This document shows, in pieces, positions 1 through 4,573 of a stretch of DNA of 7,237 bases. A program made the translations under genes and the position numbers. Position 1 is the stretch's first letter; the number at the start of each line of letters is the position of its first letter. This DNA comes from UBA73 sp964364885 (GTDB taxonomy: Archaea; Nanobdellota; Nanobdellia; Pacearchaeales; GW2011-AR1): positions 1 through 7,237 of the forward strand of contig CAYIOA010000040.1 of assembly GCA_964364885.1 (NCBI GenBank), written 5' to 3'. Below the pieces are notes generated by a model. That model saw only the letters and a list, made by a program, of their open reading frames with translations. It was not told where the DNA came from and searched no databases.

Positions 1-61
1 AGTTTAGTCAGCCTTCAAGCTTCGGGAGTTTGCGACCCGGGTGCGAATCCCGGCAATCCCA
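1..61 (+). tRNA. tRNA-Pro (CGG), 5' truncated by the window edge
   Basis: The sequence starts in or near the D loop. Visible parts: anticodon stem 16-20/28-32 (CAAGC/GTTTG, one G-T pair), 7-base loop 21-27 (TTCGGGA) with anticodon CGG at 23-25, short variable region 33-36, T stem 37-41/49-53 (CCGGG/CCCGG), T loop 42-48, acceptor 3' strand 54-60 (CAATCCC) and discriminator A at 61. CCA is not encoded, since TTT follows. The T loop reads TGCGAAT, so position 55 is G instead of the almost universal T. The visible part of the D loop (AGTTTAGTCA) has no GG pair. The acceptor 5' strand and D stem 5' strand lie outside the window, so a degenerate copy cannot be excluded. Confidence 0.8.
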
Positions 62-120
62 TTTCATACTCCGCAGCGAGAAAGCCCGCAAAACACTGGC
101 TAAACCAAAAATAAGACAAA

Positions 121-129
121 TTTAAAAAT
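121..129 (+). promoter_or_regulatory. TATA box of the signal peptidase gene
   Basis: TTTAAAAAT is centred 25 bases before the ATG at 150. This is the usual archaeal TATA-to-start distance, so the transcript would begin at or next to the start codon. Confidence 0.6.
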
Positions 130-149
130 GTTCTTTTCCAATAATATAA

Positions 150-755
150 ATGAAATTCTCACACTCAATAAAAAGATTTTGGTATTTTCTAAATAAAGAC
201 ACATGGCAATCCTGGCTTGTTTCCCTGGTTCTTATAGTAGCTCTAATAAAATTAGTCTTTTTTCCGCTGCTCTCGCTTATAACAGGAAGCTCTCTGCCGC
301 TAGTTGTAGTAGATTCCTGCTCAATGTATCATGAGTCCATTTTCGAGGAGTGGTGGTCAAAAAATGCAGAATGGTATGAAGCAAAAGATATAGAAAAAAA
401 AGATTTTAGCTCTTTCCCGCTAAAAAATGGATTCAACAAAGGGGATATAATATTTGTCTGGAAAGAAACTGAGCCAAAAATAGGGGATATAATAATATTC
501 AAGGCAAACCCAGAAGCAGACGCAAAGCTTCCGATAATTCACCGCGTCGTTTCCACAAATCCTACAGCAACGAAAGGAGACCATAATACAAGGCAGCTGA
601 CAATCACAAACAACGAGCAGGGTATAGACGAAACATCCATAAAAAAAGAGGACATTGTCGGAAAAGCTGTATTCAAAATACCTATGATTGGATGGGTAAA
701 ACTAATATTTTTCGAGCCATTTAAGCCGCAGCAGCAAAGAGGATTCTGCATATAA
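150..755 (+). CDS. Signal peptidase I, archaeal/ER type (peptidase family S26B)
   Basis: A membrane-bound serine protease that would remove signal peptides from exported proteins. One hydrophobic segment (about residues 21-43) anchors the protein near the N-terminus. The catalytic Ser lies in DSCSMYH (Ser58, just before Met59). The conserved HR pair of S26B enzymes is His131-Arg132 in PIIHRVV; His here replaces the Lys of bacterial LepB. The late acidic box is KGDHN (Asp144). The C-terminal region (about 178-190) is again hydrophobic. About 40 residues rich in Trp, Lys and Glu lie between the Ser box and the next conserved block (GDIIFVWK); this looks like a lineage-specific insertion. The start fits the TATA box 25 bases upstream, implying a leaderless message. 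Next to the Ser, Tyr-His replaces the common x-Pro. Family assignment is firm; substrate range is not visible. Confidence 0.88.
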   Translation: MKFSHSIKRFWYFLNKDTWQSWLVSLVLIVALIKLVFFPLLSLITGSSLPLVVVDSCSMYHESIFEEWWSKNAEWYEAKDIEKKDFSSFPLKNGFNKGDIIFVWKETEPKIGDIIIFKANPEADAKLPIIHRVVSTNPTATKGDHNTRQLTITNNEQGIDETSIKKEDIVGKAVFKIPMIGWVKLIFFEPFKPQQQRGFCI

Positions 756-771
756 ATCAGATATTGCAAAA

Positions 772-780
772 ATATAAATA
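772..780 (+). promoter_or_regulatory. TATA box of the TFS gene
   Basis: ATATAAATA is centred 32 bases before the ATG at 808. A second TATAAATA at 793-800 lies too close to the start codon to serve this ORF. The expected transcript would have a leader of only a few bases. Confidence 0.45.
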
Positions 781-807
781 ATATAAGAAACTTATAAATA
801 ACATAAA

Positions 808-1113
808 ATGGAATTTTGTCAGAGGTGTGGCGGAATGATTATAATGAAAGATGTCAGAGCTGTCTGTGCTAGCTGCGGACATAGAATAAACAAAATACCG
901 AAGATAAAATCCTCTGAAAAAATAGCACAAAGTGAAAAAATCGCAGTAATTAAAGAAGAAGATAATATCCATCCGATAGTTGAAATGAAGTGCCAAAAAT
1001 GCAAAAGCAAAAAATGCTATTTTTGGACACAGCAAACTCGCGCGTCAGATGAATCTGAAACAAAATTCTATAAATGTACAAAATGCAAGCACACTTGGCG
1101 CGTTTACAGATAA
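808..1113 (+). CDS. tfs: Transcription factor S (TFS), TFIIS/RPB9-like zinc-ribbon protein
   Basis: An archaeal RNA polymerase-associated factor that would stimulate RNA cleavage by stalled polymerase, restarting elongation. The N-terminal zinc ribbon uses Cys4, Cys7, Cys20 and Cys23. A Lys/Glu-rich linker spans about residues 30-58. The C-terminal TFIIS-type ribbon uses Cys62, Cys65, Cys90 and Cys93. Between the last two pairs, QQTRASDESETKF carries the adjacent acidic residues Asp81-Glu82, which in TFIIS enter the polymerase active site and drive cleavage; their presence argues for TFS rather than a plain RPB9 subunit. At 101 residues the length is typical. The stop codon at 1111-1113 is one base from the 3' end of the convergent tRNA-Lys. 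Assignment is firm. Confidence 0.9.
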   Translation: MEFCQRCGGMIIMKDVRAVCASCGHRINKIPKIKSSEKIAQSEKIAVIKEEDNIHPIVEMKCQKCKSKKCYFWTQQTRASDESETKFYKCTKCKHTWRVYR

Positions 1114-1114
1114 A

Positions 1115-1189
1115 TGGCCCCGAGGGGATTTGAACCCCCGACACCTGGATTAAGAGTCCAGTGCTCTAACCGGGCTGAGCTACGGAGCC
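1115..1189 (-). tRNA. tRNA-Lys (CTT)
   Basis: A complete 75-base cloverleaf on the minus strand. Acceptor stem GGCTCCG/CGGGGCC (one G-T pair), D stem GCTC/GAGC, anticodon stem CTGGA/TCCAG with loop CTCTTAA and anticodon CTT (complement of 1152-1154), variable region GTGTC, T stem GGGGG/CCCCT, canonical T loop TTCAAAT, discriminator A. No CCA is encoded and there is no intron. Its 3' end lies one base from the TFS stop codon. Its 5' end lies about 27 bases from the TATA-like region it may share with the divergent TOPRIM gene. Confidence 0.95.
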
Positions 1190-1213
1190 AGCCTGAACAG
1201 CAATATTGAAAAC

Positions 1214-1222
1214 TATTTAAAA
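1214..1222. promoter_or_regulatory. Bidirectional TATA region between tRNA-Lys and the TOPRIM gene
   Basis: TATTTAAAA contains the palindromic core TTTAAA. Its centre is 25 bases before the ATG at 1243 on the plus strand and about 28 bases before the 5' end of tRNA-Lys on the minus strand. Both are proper archaeal TATA distances, and no other AT-rich box in the 53-base gap fits the tRNA. Confidence 0.55.
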
Positions 1223-1242
1223 AACTATGCACAAAAATAAGA

Positions 1243-1611
1243 ATGAAATTTAATCCACAGCTAAAAAACGAACTTGAGAAATACAAAGAGTATGTAATTC
1301 TAGTCGAAGGAAAAAAAGATGTTTTCGCCCTAAAGTCACTAGGTTTTGAAAAAGTATACGCAATTCACATGACTTCTGTATCCTTGAGAGAAAGAATAGA
1401 AGAAATCTCCAAAACAATTGGAAAAAAAGACAAAGTATGCATTTTAACAGACCTAGACAGAAAAGGAAGAAAATTATACGAATTAATAAAACCAATTCTG
1501 CAAGAACTCGGAGTCAAAACAGATTCAAGTTTGCGCGGACTTTTGCTCAAGGCGCGGCTCTCTCATATAGAAGGAATAGAAAAGTTTCTAAAAAAAGCAG
1601 AGGTTGAATAA
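1243..1611 (+). CDS. Small TOPRIM-domain protein (primase-like / RnmV-like)
   Basis: A 122-residue protein that is essentially one TOPRIM fold, the metal-dependent catalytic domain of DnaG primases, topoisomerases and RNase M5. The conserved Glu is Glu22 in VILVEGKKDV, and the DxD motif is Asp70/Asp72 in ILTDLDRKGR. The tail around RLSHIEGIEKFL resembles the small archaeal/bacterial primase-like group of COG1658 type (family knowledge). A function in RNA or DNA cleavage is therefore likely, but the substrate cannot be read from the sequence. Initiation at 1243 is supported by the TATA box 25 bases upstream, giving a leaderless message. The gene is divergent from tRNA-Lys. Confidence 0.8.
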   Translation: MKFNPQLKNELEKYKEYVILVEGKKDVFALKSLGFEKVYAIHMTSVSLRERIEEISKTIGKKDKVCILTDLDRKGRKLYELIKPILQELGVKTDSSLRGLLLKARLSHIEGIEKFLKKAEVE

Positions 1612-1620
1612 CAACAAAAT

Positions 1621-1630
1621 TTTTAATATA
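1621..1630 (+). promoter_or_regulatory. TATA box of the peroxiredoxin gene
   Basis: TTTTAATATA is centred about 24 bases before the ATG at 1649. The preceding T-run may also serve as the U-rich termination signal of the TOPRIM gene, which ends at 1611. Confidence 0.5.
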
Positions 1631-1648
1631 TGAAGTAAAAATAAGATA

Positions 1649-2196
1649 ATGATAAAAATAAATTCTCGTGTAAGCGATTTGGAAATTGATGCGTTTCATA
1701 ATAACAGCATAAAAAAAATAAGACTATCTGACTACAGGGGAAAATGGCTCGCCATGATATTTTATCCAAAGGATTTTACCTTCATTTGCCCGACTGAACT
1801 GGAAGAAGCAGCAGAACTTTACCCATACTTTCAAAAGGAAAAATGCGAAGTACTCGCAATCAGCACAGACACAGTAGAAGTCCATAAAGCCTGGCATGAT
1901 ACTTCTCCGGCAGTAGCCAAAGTCAGCTACCCTATGCTTGCTGATCCAACAGGCAGATTATGTAAAGAATTCGGAACATATATTGAAGAGGAAGGGATAT
2001 CATTAAGAGGAAGTTTCGTGATCGATCCTGATGGCATTCTAAAAACCATGGAAATCCATAATAATGATGTTGGAAGGTCTGCGCTTGAACTGCTCAGAAA
2101 AGTTCAGGCGGCAAAGTTTGTAAGAGAAAACCCAGGGCAGGTTTGTCCAGCAAAATGGGCACCTGGACAATCAGCCATAAAACCATCTTTAGACCT
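1649..2196 (+). CDS. 2-Cys peroxiredoxin (AhpC/Prx1 type), 3' end lost in the assembly gap
   Basis: A thiol peroxidase that would reduce hydrogen peroxide and organic hydroperoxides in the cytoplasm. The peroxidatic site PKDFTFICPTE gives the family motif Pro40-x3-Thr44-x2-Cys47, and Arg120 in SLRGSFVIDP is the conserved active-site Arg. The resolving Cys is Cys166 in GQVCPAKW, as in typical 2-Cys enzymes. The reading frame is open to the N run at 2197. By family length only a short C-terminal tail should be missing. Any translation continuing across the Ns into 2297-2437 is artefactual, because that stretch is the complement of the winged-helix gene. No dedicated reductant gene is visible nearby. 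Confidence 0.9.
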
Positions 2197-2296
2197 NNNN
2201 NNNNNNNNNNNNNNNNNNNNNNNNNNNNNNNNNNNNNNNNNNNNNNNNNNNNNNNNNNNNNNNNNNNNNNNNNNNNNNNNNNNNNNNNNNNNNNNN
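2197..2296. other. Assembly gap (100 Ns)
   Basis: A run of exactly 100 N separates two convergent truncated genes. A round 100 usually marks a scaffold join of unknown length, so the distance between the flanking genes, and whether other genes lie between, cannot be known from here. Confidence 0.98.
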
Positions 2297-2559
2297 CCAA
2301 CAACTCTTTTTATATTCTCTATATTCTCTGCAACTTCCTGTCCTTTCTTCGTAAGTTTAATCAGTTTTATTCTTCCCTTTTTCTCAAATATAACAAGCCC
2401 TAGTCTCTCCAAGCTTTGCAGTATCTTCACAGCATGACTATACGTGCAGTCAACTTCCTTGGCAAGAATACTTCCATAACGCACGCGCGCTATTCTCTTT
2501 AGAGCAACTAGCATCAATGCTGGCTTTCTCCTGAAAAATATGTCAAAATTATCTTTCAT
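2297..2559 (-). CDS. Winged helix-turn-helix DNA-binding protein, C-terminus lost in the gap
   Basis: The visible 87 residues form a winged-helix domain: a helical N-terminus (FFRRKPALMLVALKRIA), a recognition-helix region (TYSHAVKILQSLERLGLV), then a beta wing (IFEKKGRIKLIKLT) followed by a helix (KKGQEVAENIENI). This resembles archaeal MarR/ArsR-like or phage-type regulators, but the subfamily is not clear. The ATG at 2559 is preferred over a GTG at 2670: it starts just before the conserved fold, and a TATA-like box lies 36-43 bases upstream of it. A 13-bp palindrome adjoins that box. The gene runs towards the peroxiredoxin gene, and its 3' end lies in the gap. Confidence 0.75.
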
Positions 2560-2594
2560 TTTAAACTCTTTGTCCTGAAGTATATGTTCAAAAC

Positions 2595-2602
2595 TATATA
2601 TT
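2595..2602 (-). promoter_or_regulatory. TATA-like box of the winged-helix gene
   Basis: On the minus strand this reads AATATATA, centred 39-40 bases before the ATG at 2559. It would give a leader of roughly 13 bases, which is longer than for most genes in the window. Confidence 0.4.
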
Positions 2603-2615
2603 ACACTCAAAGTGT
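2603..2615 (-). promoter_or_regulatory. 13-bp palindrome, candidate operator of the winged-helix gene
   Basis: The minus strand reads ACACTTTGAGTGT, a perfect 5-3-5 inverted repeat directly abutting the TATA-like box on its upstream (BRE) side. A regulator bound here would touch the TBP/TFB site. Autoregulation by the downstream winged-helix protein is a plausible but untested reading. Confidence 0.4.
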
Positions 2616-2676
2616 GGCTTTTAAACTTTTCTCTTTTCTTGTTATCCTGAAAAGTAACAAAAGAAAACACTAAAAA

Positions 2677-3210
2677 TCACTCAATCTCTCCGCCGCCAAG
2701 TTCTTTGTAAATATCTAAATATCCCTTAGAAAACAAACTAGTCTTACCAGCAACAATCTCCACAGAAGATTTTCCTTCTCTGAACGATTCAGCAATATAT
2801 CCCTTTTCTCTAAGCATCTTTACAGCCTCGCTTGCAGGAGATATTATCACAATATCCTCCCCGTCAATTGCCCCAGGATCAACAAAAATCTTTCCATTGT
2901 CAACTTCAGCGCCAAAAATTTTCTCACCTATATAAAGCTCTATCTTTGGAGTATTATCACTAAAAGGAGGATTATGTAATTTATAGGCGCCAATACTATA
3001 TAACAAATAAAGAACAAAACTCTCATCAAAATTCAAAATAGCCTCCTCGTCGCTCAATCCCTCTGTAGGATTTTTTAATACTCTGGCTCCGCCATTCCCA
3101 TCGTCTCCTTTAAAATATACAGAATAAAAAACATAGCCCCCAAATAATCCAACTAGCAAAAAAACACCAAGCAAAATCCAGACAAGCAAGCTAAACTTTC
3201 TCCTTTTCAT
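2677..3210 (-). CDS. Single-pass membrane protein of unknown function
   Basis: No family is recognised. The protein starts MKRRKF, a positive N-terminus followed by one long hydrophobic segment (about residues 7-31). About 145 residues that should lie outside the membrane follow: a Gly/Asp linker, an acidic middle part, and a C-terminal region with alternating strands and helices ending in SLFSKGYLDIYKEL. No catalytic motif or Cys pair is evident. A longer frame begins at 3261, but a TATA box at 3231-3240 is centred 25 bases before the ATG at 3210, the same distance as for the neighbouring genes. I therefore choose 3210 (177 residues). Its stop is 117 bases before the start of the winged-helix gene on the same strand. 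Confidence 0.7.
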   Translation of the reverse strand: MKRRKFSLLVWILLGVFLLVGLFGGYVFYSVYFKGDDGNGGARVLKNPTEGLSDEEAILNFDESFVLYLLYSIGAYKLHNPPFSDNTPKIELYIGEKIFGAEVDNGKIFVDPGAIDGEDIVIISPASEAVKMLREKGYIAESFREGKSSVEIVAGKTSLFSKGYLDIYKELGGGEIE

Positions 3211-3230
3211 CCCTTTCTTATGTGAAAACA

Positions 3231-3240
3231 ATTTATAAAT
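3231..3240 (-). promoter_or_regulatory. TATA box of the membrane protein gene
   Basis: ATTTATAAAT is a perfect palindrome centred 25 bases upstream of the ATG at 3210 on the minus strand. It lies inside the alternative longer reading frame, which argues against the start at 3261. Confidence 0.6.
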
Positions 3241-3259
3241 ATACTCCAGAACAATAAAC

Positions 3260-3268
3260 ATTAAAAAT
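3260..3268 (+). promoter_or_regulatory. TATA box of the interrupted small gene
   Basis: ATTAAAAAT is centred 25 bases before the ATG at 3289, predicting a leaderless transcript divergent from the membrane protein gene. Confidence 0.55.
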
Positions 3269-3451
3269 GGTTTCTACAAAGAAGTAAAATGAATAATGAT
3301 TTTCCGCAGGCGTATTACTGCTTCTCAACAACTTATTTTCTTACTCATCAAAACAGATTTGTAGAGTCTATAGAAAAAGATGATCTTACTGAAGCGCGCA
3401 ATATCCTTGAAAATCTGCCAGCCCCTTTAAATCAAAAAATCCTTGTATGTT

Positions 3452-3473
3452 ACTCCACACTAAAGTGTGGAGT
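3452..3473. repeat. Hairpin 1 of the insert
   Basis: Perfect 9-bp stem ACTCCACAC/GTGTGGAGT with loop TAAA. It shares the outer ACTCCA/TGGAGT and the loop with hairpin 2. Confidence 0.85.
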
Positions 3474-3503
3474 TTGTTTGGATTTTTGGATGCTCAAGAT
3501 GTT

Positions 3504-3527
3504 AACTCCATGCTAAAGCATGGAGTT
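3504..3527. repeat. Hairpin 2 of the insert
   Basis: Perfect 10-bp stem AACTCCATGC/GCATGGAGTT with loop TAAA. Relative to hairpin 1 the inner stem has changed CA to TG on one arm, with the matching change on the other. Confidence 0.85.
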
Positions 3528-3562
3528 TTCGCAATGCATCTTGACATGAGCAAGAGAGATTA

Positions 3563-3715
3563 ATGAGACAGCAGGCTATTTTAGAAGGATACAGAACTAT
3601 TGCTGATATGTATGAAGAAAAGGAGACAGAAAGGGAGATAAAAAAAGATAAGATTAACGATTACACAGACAGCGAACTAGACAGGCTCAGAGAAATTATC
3701 TCGCAAATGAAATAA
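3563..3715 (+). CDS. Small charged helical protein, 50 aa, unknown function
   Basis: The ATG overlaps the TAA of the restored upstream gene (TAATG), an arrangement that suggests translational coupling in the original two-gene unit. The product is strongly charged (many Glu, Lys, Arg) and predicted to be helical, ending ELDRLREIISQMK, a possible short coiled coil. No family is recognised. No separate TATA box is evident in the insert, so expression today would depend on the promoter before 3289. Because the coupled upstream frame now ends early, at 3516, translation of this ORF may be reduced (inference). Confidence 0.5.
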   Translation: MRQQAILEGYRTIADMYEEKETEREIKKDKINDYTDSELDRLREIISQMK

Positions 3716-3723
3716 ATACAAAA

Positions 3724-3731
3724 ACTTAAAA
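3724..3731 (+). promoter_or_regulatory. TATA box of the phosphoesterase gene
   Basis: ACTTAAAA is centred 26 bases before the ATG at 3754, again predicting a leaderless transcript. Confidence 0.5.
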
Positions 3732-3753
3732 CCCTCTTTCTGCTCTGTAAATT

Positions 3754-4377
3754 ATGGCAAAATCGTCTGAAAAAAAACTAAAGATATTAGCAGCATCCGA
3801 CCTGCACGGAGATTCCAAACTGGCTAAGAAACTAGCTCAGAAAGCAGAAAAAGAAAATGTTGACCTTGTAGTTCTATGCGGAGATCTCGTCGGCTGGACA
3901 GACACAAAGAACATAATAAAGCCGTTTAAAGAAAAAGACAAGCACGTTTTAATTATCCCGGGAAATTGGGATTCATTCGCAACAGCTGATTTTCTAGCAA
4001 CAATGTATGGTATAAAAAATATACACGGTTATTCTGTCCAGTACCAAAACATCGGTTTTTTCGGAGCAGGAGGAGCAGAAGATTCGCCCGGACCAGGAAG
4101 AATAACTGAAAAAGAATTAATGGAAACTCTGGAGAAAGCGCATTCAGGGTTAAAAGGCATTGAGAAAAAAATAATGGTAACCCACATGCACCCGGCAGGC
4201 AGTCTGTCAGAATTTTCAGGCTTTCCAGGAAGCAACTCAATAAGAAAAGCGATTAAGAAATTCAAACCAGATGTCCTCTTGCACGGCCATATCCACGAAG
4301 CAGGGGGAATTGAAGAAGACATTGAAGGCACAAAAGTAGTCAACGTCGGCAGGGAAGGAAAAATTATTGAGATTTAA
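3754..4377 (+). CDS. Calcineurin-like metallophosphoesterase
   Basis: A cytoplasmic dinuclear-metal phosphoesterase of the Icc/YfcE-like superfamily. Metal ligands are visible in order: Asp16 and His18 (SDLHGD), Asp44 (LCGDL), Asn71 (PGNWD), His144 (THMHP) and the pair His179/His181 (HGHIH). The usual GNHD reads GNWD: Trp replaces the catalytic His, a variant seen in some archaeal Icc-type members. The enzyme may thus favour diesters or small substrates over the classic phosphatase reaction, but the substrate cannot be told from sequence. The length (207 residues) is typical of a stand-alone domain with no extra modules. The end of this gene is the last ordinary chromosomal sequence before the palindrome-rich accessory part. 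Confidence 0.87.
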   Translation: MAKSSEKKLKILAASDLHGDSKLAKKLAQKAEKENVDLVVLCGDLVGWTDTKNIIKPFKEKDKHVLIIPGNWDSFATADFLATMYGIKNIHGYSVQYQNIGFFGAGGAEDSPGPGRITEKELMETLEKAHSGLKGIEKKIMVTHMHPAGSLSEFSGFPGSNSIRKAIKKFKPDVLLHGHIHEAGGIEEDIEGTKVVNVGREGKIIEI

Positions 4378-4573
4378 GCTGTTAAACGTTGGATGAAGTT
4401 CAAAAACCGAAGTCGCAAGGGTGAGGAGCGAAACTGAGAAAGTCCGCATGATGCGAACGTAGCGATTAAGCAGTGATGATGCCAAATTAGAATAGGTGTC
4501 GTTTTTAGTAATAATTTCAAAGGAGTAACTAAACCAACAGATTTATAAAGTAGCTAATAATTCTATCTTCAAC
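4378..4573. other. Spacer A: palindrome-rich, no gene
   Basis: The spacer begins with GCTGTTAAACG directly after the phosphoesterase stop. It holds GAGGAGCG (4423-4430), a CGCATGATGCG palindrome (4445-4455) and GAACGTAGCG (4455-4464). Its ends are partly complementary: GTTGG (4388-4392) with CCAAC (4534-4538), and AAAAACCGA near 4402 with TCGTTTTT near 4499. The whole could fold as a long imperfect hairpin. No ORF of convincing coding character is seen. Confidence 0.45.
4541..4549 (+). promoter_or_regulatory. TATA box of the lipoprotein gene
   Basis: ATTTATAAA is centred 29 bases before the ATG at 4574, so the gene carries its own archaeal-type promoter despite its bacterial look. Confidence 0.5.

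Larger units (their letters stand above)
3446..3543. mobile_element. 98-bp double-hairpin insert, IS200/IS605-like miniature element
   Basis: It contains two related hairpins: 3452-3473 (9-bp stem ACTCCACAC, loop TAAA) and 3504-3527 (10-bp stem AACTCCATGC, loop TAAA). The stems differ at two adjacent positions with matching changes on both arms. CTTG occurs immediately before the insert (3442-3445) and at its end (3540-3543). CAAGATG (3495-3501) and CATCTTG (3537-3543) flank the second hairpin and could pair. Paired subterminal hairpins without a transposase gene fit a miniature derivative of a Y1-transposase element (family knowledge). The CTTG copies may be cleavage/target tetranucleotides or a chance duplication. 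Confidence 0.55.
3289..3563 (+). pseudogene. Small gene interrupted by a 98-bp hairpin insert (58-aa ancestral product)
   Basis: As it stands, the frame runs 3289-3516 (75 residues), but the last 23 codons are read from an inserted hairpin element. Removing 3446-3543, with one copy of the flanking CTTG kept, restores a continuous frame ending QKILDMSKRD with a TAA at 3561-3563. That stop overlaps the ATG of the next ORF as TAATG. The restored 58-residue product would be mostly helical, with a segment resembling a helical repeat (LTEARNILENLP). I do not recognise a family. The insert length is not a multiple of three, so the present product is altered after residue 52. Whether the truncated form still functions is unknown. 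Confidence 0.6.

Noticed and set aside
539..1286. Several minus-strand frames of 60-92 codons opposite the signal peptidase, TFS and tRNA.
   Set aside because: They are shadows of well-supported genes and tRNA-Lys, rich in Phe/Cys/Ile from antisense AT-rich DNA, with no recognisable motifs.
2104..2670. Minus-strand frame starting with GTG at 2670 and running through the gap.
   Set aside because: The part beyond the gap is antisense to peroxiredoxin, and the first 37 codons lie before the conserved fold and over the promoter elements.
3446..3543. A CRISPR array, suggested by two similar palindromic repeats.
   Set aside because: Only two copies, differing in sequence, 30 bases apart, with no further repeat or spacer unit.
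4420..4455. Resemblance of GAGAAAGTCCG to the conserved P RNA motif GAGGAAAGTCC.
   Set aside because: Only a short match; no other RNase P RNA helices or conserved regions are found around it.
4390..4480. A C/D-box guide RNA in spacer A (ATGAAG, CTGA and GTGATGA words).
   Set aside because: The boxes are not in the C-D'-C'-D order with proper spacing, and no terminal stem joins them.
3953..4485. Three minus-strand frames opposite the phosphoesterase gene and spacer A.
   Set aside because: Antisense to a gene with all its metal-binding motifs intact; no domain features.
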